A program made the position numbers and the translations under genes. A stretch of 9,039 nt of DNA from Candidatus Altarchaeota archaeon (GTDB lineage Archaea > SpSt-1190), in contig JAAOXW010000002.1 in assembly GCA_018221005.1 (NCBI GenBank), forward strand, positions 1-9,039. Direction: 5' to 3'. The notes under the pieces were generated by a model. It did not search any database, had not been told where the DNA came from, and was given only the letters and a program-made list of their open reading frames with translations. Below, in pieces: positions 1 through 6,488 of the stretch. Every line of letters begins with the position of its first letter. Position 1 is the first letter of the stretch.

Positions 1-2
1 AA

Positions 3-683
3 AAAGCCCTAAAGAGAAATATGCCGAGTGGAACTGCCAAGAGTTTGTCCCGCATTGTTTACTACGTATTCATGTTCATCTTGGTTATGGTTGTGCTTTC
101 ACTTCTCGGAGTGGATGTGCAAATTCTTCTAACTGCCGGGGGTGTACTTGGTATTGCTATTGGGTTTGCCAGTCAGAAAACGGTATCAAATCTCATTTCA
201 GGAATTTTTCTCTATATTGACAGACCCATGGACATTGGAGATGCAGTTGACATTGAAGGAACGAGTGGAGTCATACTTGACATTACCCCCCTCAGCACTC
301 GACTACGATCTTGGGAAGGGCCGATTGTTCGTATGCCAAATTCAAAAGTCTTTGATTCAAAAATTACCAATTACAAGAAAACTGCTGCGCGGAGAATTGA
401 ATACAAACTGGGTATCAGTTACAATAGCAAGGTCGATAAGGCCATTAAAGTCATTAGGAAAATTCTGGATGATGAACCCTTTGTTCTTGATTCCCCCGGT
501 CCTGGAATTTGGATAAACAATTTACTGGACTCTTCCGTTGAATTAACCATTCGCGCTTGGGCCCCCGCGTCAAAAGCGTTTTCAGTTAAGACTCAAATGC
601 TCCAGAAGATATACGAGGCCTTGAACAAGAATAAGATTGAAATTCCCTATCCACAGATGGATATTCACCTGAAACGCCGATAA
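3..683 (+). CDS. MscS-family mechanosensitive ion channel, 5' truncated by window edge
   Basis: This encodes the C-terminal part of a small-conductance mechanosensitive channel, a membrane pore that opens under tension to release solutes during osmotic downshock. The reading frame is open from base 3 without a stop. ATG 21 has no ribosome site in front of it and falls just before a transmembrane helix, so the true start is probably upstream of the window. Counting from ATG 21, a hydrophobic helix lies at about residues 13-33. The pore-lining helix follows at about 35-68, rich in Gly and Ala and ending in YIDRP. The beta domain comes next, with the family motif MPNSK near residue 104. The alpha/beta cytosolic vestibule ends in IPYPQMDIHLKRR, very close to the E. 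coli MscS ending FPYPQMDVNFKR. At least one N-terminal transmembrane helix is missing from view. Family assignment is secure; subtype is not determinable. Confidence 0.95.
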   Translation, partial: KALKRNMPSGTAKSLSRIVYYVFMFILVMVVLSLLGVDVQILLTAGGVLGIAIGFASQKTVSNLISGIFLYIDRPMDIGDAVDIEGTSGVILDITPLSTRLRSWEGPIVRMPNSKVFDSKITNYKKTAARRIEYKLGISYNSKVDKAIKVIRKILDDEPFVLDSPGPGIWINNLLDSSVELTIRAWAPASKAFSVKTQMLQKIYEALNKNKIEIPYPQMDIHLKRR

Positions 684-785
684 TTTTACTGTTCTGGAGT
701 TAAAAAGAACGGAGCGTCCGATTCTGCGGATTTGGAGCAATTAGCGAGTGTAATTCTTTTAATACTCCGGGTTCTATGACTTTTG
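684..785. other. Intergenic region between the mscS-like gene and the giant surface protein gene
   Basis: This 102-nt gap holds the promoter candidate for the downstream gene. Two short inverted repeats are visible: GTTCT (691-695) with AGAAC (706-710), and TCCG (717-720) with CGGA (727-730). Each has arms of only 4-5 bp, so neither is convincing as an operator or terminator. After the channel gene stop there is only a T4 run (684-689), so no clear terminator is seen and read-through into the next gene is possible. Confidence 0.6.
749..764 (+). promoter_or_regulatory. Archaeal TATA box with BRE-like upstream element, leaderless spacing
   Basis: TTTTAATA at 757-764 matches the archaeal TATA-box style. 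TGTAAT at 749-754, just upstream, agrees with the BRE consensus RNWAAW at five of six positions. The centre of the TATA element is about 26 nt before ATG 786. In archaea transcription usually starts about 26 nt downstream of the TATA centre, so the transcript would begin at or within a base or two of the start codon, giving a leaderless mRNA. The absence of any Shine-Dalgarno sequence before ATG 786 agrees with this. Confidence 0.55.
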
Positions 786-3700
786 ATGGATTCCAGACTT
801 CGATTAGCTCTTGTTCTGTCTCTATTCTTTATCCTAGTGCCAGTTCAGGCCACAACCATGGAGTGGTGGAATTCGAGCTGGAGTTATCGTTATTGTATCA
901 GTATTAATTCGTCCAGCTATTCCCGGACAGATTGGCCAATTGAGATCGACCTTAATTTTACAAATTTGATGGGGGGTGGCGCAACCTTTAACAAAAACAC
1001 CACAAGAGTGATTGAGCAAGATACGACTAGTGGCGCAATTATTGGCGAAAAATATTACCAATTTGATGAAGCATCAATTTATGAGCCCACCACGAATGCC
1101 CTCGGTACATTAATTTTCCACATGAACGGAACACAGGCCTACGAAAATCAGAGTTTTTGTATTTACTACGACACCAATGAAACTTCTCACGCAGCACCAA
1201 CCTATGATACAGATTTCAATTATACTCTCAACGGGGAAATCTTGAATGTGAATGTTTCAGTTGAGCCTGAAGCGAACACCGGAGTTAGGTTTTGGCTGGA
1301 TTCACAACGTGGTGAACTCACCTCTGGTTTTTATAGAGTGCAGGACTTTAACGACAATGATTTCTGGTCTTTACCTGCAGACGACGAACGCCCCCTAATC
1401 TATTCACAATATACTAACACATCCTCAAACTTTTCTTTTGAAGCAGAGCCTTTTCAAGTAATTCATGAAGGTCCACTGCGATTTGTCTTTGAACACACTG
1501 CAAATGAAACTTACTGGAATCAAACTGGAAATAATACCGAAGGCCGGATGACTTTCAGATATACCTTTTACTGGCTCAATCAGTGGGTGAAGGTCGAACA
1601 AATTTTTAACAACACTGCAGCATATGCAATTAACAGAAGCTCCACTCCTGCAGGGGCCATGAGGTTTGAAAGTTTCCGTGCAGGTTTCGATTTTGTTGTC
1701 CAAGGCAATAACTCCGACCCCAGTTCGTGGCAATGGGCCGCGGCTGACTTCGCTAACTACCACGTCGGTATAATTAACAAAGAAGAAAGTGTTTCTAATT
1801 TCTCAGCACAAGATCGAAATGTGTCCTCAGGCTACATTGGCATTGAATTAGACCAAGTAACAATAGCGTCTGGCGCCAACATTTCAGAAGAAGCAGTTAT
1901 TCACTTTAACAGCCCTCAATATATTAAGGGTTCACCCTCCTCCAACCAAATTCGAGATTTGTCACGAAGATTCACTTTCTCACCCATTATCGGCGTTCAC
2001 AGCTACGAACGATGGAAAGTTGAAATTAATGCGAGCACCGACTACCTCCACTATAATCGAAACGAAACTGCACTCATCTATCTAAACTTAACTTATGATT
2101 CTGGCAATTTGACCAAGTCGGTGAACGCAACACTCTTCTACTCTTCGGGAAACGAAACTTTCCCGTTGTATGACGATGGAAGCCATGGGGACGGGAGCGC
2201 AGGGGACCTAGTGTATACAACTACCTACAATGTTACCAACACATCTGATGTCGGAGTCTGGAATGTATCCATCACTGCATACGGCATTTCCGATAACGTG
2301 TTAAATCAAAGTAACACCTCATTTACGGTCCACAACAAGTTCTCGTCCCAGCTTTTCATCGAAAATCCATATGGCTATGCTTCACGTAGAGTAAATGCAA
2401 CTCTTGTTTTGCAAAATTACCGGAACGACACAACCATCTTTGGTGCTAATGTCAATTGTAGCTGGAACGGACAATCTGGGGCCACTATTGTTGATGAAGG
2501 CAATGGAAACTACACCCTCAACTTCACCTCTCCCGACAGCTATGGCATCTATACTCTCAACTGTACGTCTTCGAAGGATAATAATTGGGGCATGGGGCTC
2601 AACACCTTCACTGTAATAGAGCTCAATACAACCTTTTCAGTAGCTATTAGCGAAGTTCCTCCTGGAGCAACTTGGGATAACATCACACAAGCAGAAAACC
2701 AAACTATAATTGTGTTGGCCAATGTAACCAATCTTGGAAATGGTACCGCCGACAATGCCAACTTCACTTTCTACCTTCCAGGCGGGTGGGCCAGTAATTC
2801 TACTTTTGTAACTCTTGGTTTTGTTGATTTATTGGAATCAAAATTACTGTACTTTGAAGTCACCGCACCAAATGCAACTGTGCCTGGGGACTATCCCTTC
2901 AATGGAACTGTATTTTGGACCGATCCCGATTTGAATGTTTCAAACCAGAGCGGCTTCGTTAATCTTACGGTTGACCAGAATCCGGCGATGAATGTTTCAG
3001 AAACCAATATATCTACCGTAGCAACACCCGGCCAGTGGAGCTTTATTCAAAATATCACTGTTAATTCAATTGGTAACTTTGAACTTGTTAATGTAACGTT
3101 TAGTGTAGTGGGTCTTCAGAATATGACTTTTAATTTCACTCCATGGAACATCAGCCAGTTAAACGCAAGTTTGAATCAAACTGTTGAAATTTGGGTATTT
3201 GTTCCCTCAAACCATTCACGTGGAACCTTTTATGGAACGTTGTTTGTGAATGAATCAACCGGACTCTCTGATTCTGTAGCTCTTGAACTACAATTACTCG
3301 AGACAGAAATGAATCTTGAAGTAGAACCCCTCTTCATACAGGCAGATAACACAGGTTGGTTTGAATTCACTAATTTTACATTTCAAGTCAACACCTCCAA
3401 CACTGGCTCTTCTACAGGCATAGCTGTTAACATTTCAATCGAAGGCCCCCCCACGTGGATTACCAACTACACCAACAATGTGGCTAACTGTGGAGATATG
3501 CTCCCCGGGGAAAACTGTTCCAAACCTTTTGAAATTGCAATTAAACAGGCACCCCCAACCATATACAACCTAATTGTAAATGTGAGTTGGTACAATCCTG
3601 GTATTGGCGTCAAGTATAACGCAACCCAACTTCAAATTAATGTAACTACAAACCCGGAAGTGAATGTCACCCCCCTCAACATCTCAGGAATTGGGAATCA

Positions 3701-6488
3701 AGGACAATCCACTAATTTTACAGGAATTCAAGTCACGGGACTTGGGAATGTTGATGTAATTAATGCAGCATTCACAGTTGTCGGTTTTGATGGAAACTTC
3801 TCTTTCTCCTTTGATCCCCTTCTCTCTACTATTCCTGTCGGAATGAACACAACTGTTTGGGTGAATGTTACAATTTCTTCGGGAAAAGACCCCGGAAACT
3901 ATTCAGGAACCTTCTACTTAAACAGCTCTAACGCGCCCAATATAACGCGTCCAATAAATGTAGAAGTTCCAATTTCACGCTCGTGGTATCTCTCTCCTAA
4001 TAACTGCCTTGCAGCGATGACACAAGATGAGGGAGAAATTTGCAATATTACAATTATCAACACTGGAAATGTTCAATTCGACATTAACATTACAGAGAAT
4101 TACAAAAATCACACATATGTGAATCAAACACTTTTCACTCTTCCGAAGGAGGGGGCAAGCCAAGCCAATTTCCGCTGGAACTTCACAGGCATCCAAAGAG
4201 ACTTCTACAACATTTCATACCTGTTTAACCTCACAACTGGGACTGGTTCTCCCGACTGGGCTTTCTTCAACATAACTCTCCTTCCGTCAGAGCCCCCAAT
4301 AATTATTCTCAACCAATCTTCAAACATCACTATGCAGGATGACGGGCTTGTTATCATTTACGCCAATATAACGGACATGTCAATGCAGGGGCTTGCTAGT
4401 GTGCGTTTGAGAGTGAGTAAGCCTGGGGGACTTATTGTGACCCACGACATGGCATATGTGACCAACTTCAATAATTCCTGGCTGTACTACGATACTTTCC
4501 CTGGAGGGTGGGGAAGCTTGAATGTCACGGGGAGCTACACCTTCACCGTGCTTGTAACAGATGCCCTCGCCATCTCTGGTCAAAACTCAACTTCCGTATA
4601 CGTTTACCCAAAACTTAATGCATCTGTCAGAACCGGATTTGGACTTTACTTTGCTGGAGAATCTTCATCGATATACTTGACAACGGGAGATACTACAACT
4701 GTCAAGCTCCCATCAAATATAAGTTTCACAATTTACGATCCCGATGGAAATATGCGAATGAATTTCACAGGACAAACAGGAGTGAATGGAACTTATGAAC
4801 CCATACCTTCTTTCTTATTCCCAAGTGATGCGCCGTTGGGAGATTACCGCTTTGAACTTTATGCTGAGCATTATGATTCAATCTCCGGACAATTAGTGAA
4901 CGACAGCCACATCTATCTTCTCCCCGTTGTTGAAAGATATGAAGGGGACTTCACTACTAGTGTCGCCTGGTATCCTAATTCCGTAATGGATTTCTACCTC
5001 ATGTTGCACACACAACGTGAAATTGAAGCCCCCGACTCAATGGAAATTACTGTTTATGATCCCGCACAGAATGTGTTCCTAACTGCAACTTCTGGGTTTG
5101 ACACAGTAACCTCAACCAATCAAACTCTAATGTACCTCTATGATTATGCAATGCCAATTAACACCAGTGCCGGTTACTATTTAGCAGACATGAGTGTCTG
5201 GAAGGGGGGACGCCTCTTCAAATTTATTGATTCATTCCGCGTATCTCAAGGAGGCCCCTACGACGTTGTCATTGAAAGCATTTTAGCCGAAGCGCCACAA
5301 GGTGGACAAGTGGACTTTACGCTTCTACTTCAAAATATGGGGGATGTCAGCCAAGATGTATTTGTCGATTTTTGGATTACAGATTCTAATGGAAATGTCT
5401 ACGAAAATATAAGCAGTCAGCCCATCTACGTTGAGGGCGGAAACGAGAGAAGCGTGGATCGCAGTATGAATATTTACAGCAATCAACCGCTAGGCATCTA
5501 TACCCTAAATGTAAGGATGCGCTATTCACCTCTTCAACCTGTCCTTGAGACTTCACGAACCTTCCAAGTTGTCGAACCCGAAGAAGAAACGCCCCCCTTA
5601 ATTCCCCCCATACTGGAACCCGTTGATGCCGCAGTTATTGAAGTGACTGTGAATAACTTATTCCCTGATGAACTTTTCATGTCCAAGGGGGCTGTGGCCT
5701 ACTTAACAGTTGAACTAGAAAACACAGGCACAGTTGACTTGTCAGACTTGACCGTTTTCTTTGAAGGTGTACCTACGAGTTGGTTTGAAGTTATTCGCAG
5801 CATTCCCTATCTCGCACCAAGATCCAAAGGATATGTAGTTATCCGATTTACTGTACCAAGTGATGCTGAAGCGCGGACATATGTTATGAAAATGAGAGTA
5901 ATTGCTACTGAAGTTGAAATAGAAGAACATTACAAATTAACCGTTTTCAAAACTAACATTGCAGCCCTCCAGGCTCGGATAGACAACCTAAATAATCGCA
6001 TTAGCCAATTGGAGGAACGGGCAGGTGAACTTGCAGCATCTGGTGCTGACGTGTCTCGCGTGTTGGCACTCTTGCGAAAATCCCGCGATATGATTTCCGC
6101 CGCTGAAATTTACCTCAGTGAAGATAAAACGGTGGATGCCATAAACACCATTTCTGAAATTGAAAACACTCTTGAAGAAGTAGAGTACCGGCTTTCAATT
6201 GCCAGTCCCGTCATTTTCCGTCCACAGATTCCGAGCATATCACTAGAACTAATTTTGGCCATTTTAGCAACAATTGTAATTATAATTGTCCTCGTCCTCC
6301 TCGCAAGAAGAATGTCCCTTGAATTTTCAAGTCAACGCAAGAGAGCCATCCGAAAGGTGAGTAAAATCATGGGAGAAAAACGAGAAGTTGCACCCACCTC
6401 TGATTTGGTTGAACTCCTTAGAAAACAGTATGAAGAAGGTTTGGTTTCCCGCGAAACATTCGATGAATTAAAGGGATTTTTGAAGTAG
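786..6488 (+). CDS. Giant N-glycosylation-rich surface protein, single-pass C-terminal anchor, SHOCT-like tail (1,900 aa)
   Basis: A secreted, membrane-anchored surface protein of unknown ligand. A TGA at 777 closes the frame, so only TTG 783 or ATG 786 can start it; ATG 786 fits the leaderless promoter. Residues 1-22 are a signal peptide, probably cut after VQA. A DUF2341-like W-x-SW-YR domain spans about 25-140. An unassigned beta region (about 140-415) precedes a module with DDGSHGD at 463-469. Ig/NEW3/CARDB-like beta domains follow to 1597, including a duplicated 108-109-residue unit (732-839 and 956-1064). A Pro/Glu hinge (1598-1617), a last NEW3-like domain (to about 1720), a helical stalk (1723-1804), one transmembrane helix (1822-1840) and a basic cytosolic tail complete it. 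I count about 99 N-X-S/T sequons, none after 1541. All eight cysteines fall into four local pairs. Likely roles are cell coat, adhesion or cell contact. No catalytic motif was recognised. Confidence 0.93.
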   Translation: MDSRLRLALVLSLFFILVPVQATTMEWWNSSWSYRYCISINSSSYSRTDWPIEIDLNFTNLMGGGATFNKNTTRVIEQDTTSGAIIGEKYYQFDEASIYEPTTNALGTLIFHMNGTQAYENQSFCIYYDTNETSHAAPTYDTDFNYTLNGEILNVNVSVEPEANTGVRFWLDSQRGELTSGFYRVQDFNDNDFWSLPADDERPLIYSQYTNTSSNFSFEAEPFQVIHEGPLRFVFEHTANETYWNQTGNNTEGRMTFRYTFYWLNQWVKVEQIFNNTAAYAINRSSTPAGAMRFESFRAGFDFVVQGNNSDPSSWQWAAADFANYHVGIINKEESVSNFSAQDRNVSSGYIGIELDQVTIASGANISEEAVIHFNSPQYIKGSPSSNQIRDLSRRFTFSPIIGVHSYERWKVEINASTDYLHYNRNETALIYLNLTYDSGNLTKSVNATLFYSSGNETFPLYDDGSHGDGSAGDLVYTTTYNVTNTSDVGVWNVSITAYGISDNVLNQSNTSFTVHNKFSSQLFIENPYGYASRRVNATLVLQNYRNDTTIFGANVNCSWNGQSGATIVDEGNGNYTLNFTSPDSYGIYTLNCTSSKDNNWGMGLNTFTVIELNTTFSVAISEVPPGATWDNITQAENQTIIVLANVTNLGNGTADNANFTFYLPGGWASNSTFVTLGFVDLLESKLLYFEVTAPNATVPGDYPFNGTVFWTDPDLNVSNQSGFVNLTVDQNPAMNVSETNISTVATPGQWSFIQNITVNSIGNFELVNVTFSVVGLQNMTFNFTPWNISQLNASLNQTVEIWVFVPSNHSRGTFYGTLFVNESTGLSDSVALELQLLETEMNLEVEPLFIQADNTGWFEFTNFTFQVNTSNTGSSTGIAVNISIEGPPTWITNYTNNVANCGDMLPGENCSKPFEIAIKQAPPTIYNLIVNVSWYNPGIGVKYNATQLQINVTTNPEVNVTPLNISGIGNQGQSTNFTGIQVTGLGNVDVINAAFTVVGFDGNFSFSFDPLLSTIPVGMNTTVWVNVTISSGKDPGNYSGTFYLNSSNAPNITRPINVEVPISRSWYLSPNNCLAAMTQDEGEICNITIINTGNVQFDINITENYKNHTYVNQTLFTLPKEGASQANFRWNFTGIQRDFYNISYLFNLTTGTGSPDWAFFNITLLPSEPPIIILNQSSNITMQDDGLVIIYANITDMSMQGLASVRLRVSKPGGLIVTHDMAYVTNFNNSWLYYDTFPGGWGSLNVTGSYTFTVLVTDALAISGQNSTSVYVYPKLNASVRTGFGLYFAGESSSIYLTTGDTTTVKLPSNISFTIYDPDGNMRMNFTGQTGVNGTYEPIPSFLFPSDAPLGDYRFELYAEHYDSISGQLVNDSHIYLLPVVERYEGDFTTSVAWYPNSVMDFYLMLHTQREIEAPDSMEITVYDPAQNVFLTATSGFDTVTSTNQTLMYLYDYAMPINTSAGYYLADMSVWKGGRLFKFIDSFRVSQGGPYDVVIESILAEAPQGGQVDFTLLLQNMGDVSQDVFVDFWITDSNGNVYENISSQPIYVEGGNERSVDRSMNIYSNQPLGIYTLNVRMRYSPLQPVLETSRTFQVVEPEEETPPLIPPILEPVDAAVIEVTVNNLFPDELFMSKGAVAYLTVELENTGTVDLSDLTVFFEGVPTSWFEVIRSIPYLAPRSKGYVVIRFTVPSDAEARTYVMKMRVIATEVEIEEHYKLTVFKTNIAALQARIDNLNNRISQLEERAGELAASGADVSRVLALLRKSRDMISAAEIYLSEDKTVDAINTISEIENTLEEVEYRLSIASPVIFRPQIPSISLELILAILATIVIIIVLVLLARRMSLEFSSQRKRAIRKVSKIMGEKREVAPTSDLVELLRKQYEEGLVSRETFDELKGFLK
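2979..3302 (+). repeat. Duplicated domain, copy 1 (protein residues 732-839)
   Basis: First copy of a 108-residue beta-domain unit in the giant surface protein. It shares with copy 2, in order: NP-x-x-NV, NIS, GQ, a GN followed by N-x-x-F-x-VVG, F-x-F-x-P, N-x-TV, and G-x-(Y/F)-x-GT before the closing strands. The DNA of the two copies is well diverged, so the duplication is old. The unit belongs to the NEW3/CARDB type of small beta-sandwich by general pattern. Confidence 0.7.
3651..3977 (+). repeat. Duplicated domain, copy 2 (protein residues 956-1064)
   Basis: Second copy of the unit, 109 residues, starting NPEVNV where copy 1 starts NPAMNV, and offset from it by 224 residues. Each copy is followed by a different beta module containing one close cysteine pair (C902/C911 after copy 1, C1074/C1086 after copy 2). 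The arrangement therefore looks like a duplicated two-domain block rather than a single repeated domain. Confidence 0.7.
5952..6203 (+). other. Membrane-proximal helical stalk of the surface protein (residues 1723-1804)
   Basis: After the last beta domain the sequence turns fully helical, with heptad-like spacing of Leu and Ile in the segment IDNLNNRISQLEERAGEL. A Gly/Ala break and a second and third helix with regular Leu, Ile and Ala follow. It lies directly outside the transmembrane helix, separated by a short Pro-containing link. It contains no N-glycosylation sequons. A helical hairpin or oligomerising stalk that lifts the beta domains off the membrane is the likely role. Confidence 0.65.
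6249..6305 (+). other. C-terminal transmembrane anchor of the surface protein (residues 1822-1840)
   Basis: Nineteen uninterrupted hydrophobic residues, mainly Ile, Leu and Val, are followed at once by Arg-Arg and a strongly basic stretch (residues 1841-1867). By the positive-inside rule this puts the C-terminus in the cytosol and the 1,800 preceding residues outside, consistent with the N-terminal signal peptide. Confidence 0.9.
6402..6485 (+). other. SHOCT-like helical hairpin at the surface protein C-terminus (residues 1873-1900)
   Basis: The final 28 residues follow the pattern of the short C-terminal (SHOCT) domain: a Leu-rich helix (DLVELLRKQYEEG), a turn (GLVS), and a second helix with Phe and Leu (RETFDELKGFLK). 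SHOCT-type segments are usually thought to mediate oligomerisation or protein contacts. The placement at the end of a cytosolic tail suggests docking to a cytosolic partner. Assignment is by pattern only. Confidence 0.65.

Noticed and set aside
21..23. ATG 21 as the true start of the MscS-like gene
   Set aside because: The frame is open back to base 3, no ribosome site or promoter can be seen, and the resulting protein would lack the N-terminal membrane helix expected in the family.
691..730. Short inverted repeats in the intergenic gap as an operator or terminator
   Set aside because: Arms are only 4-5 bp with loops of 6-10 nt and no T-run follows, so chance is a sufficient explanation.
783..785. 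TTG 783 as the start of the surface protein
   Set aside because: ATG follows directly at 786, and the TATA spacing fits the ATG; TTG would only add one residue.
834..5930. Minus-strand open frames of 62-112 residues inside the surface protein gene
   Set aside because: They are short and scattered, carry no recognisable domain or ribosome site, and lie opposite a strongly supported 1,900-codon gene.
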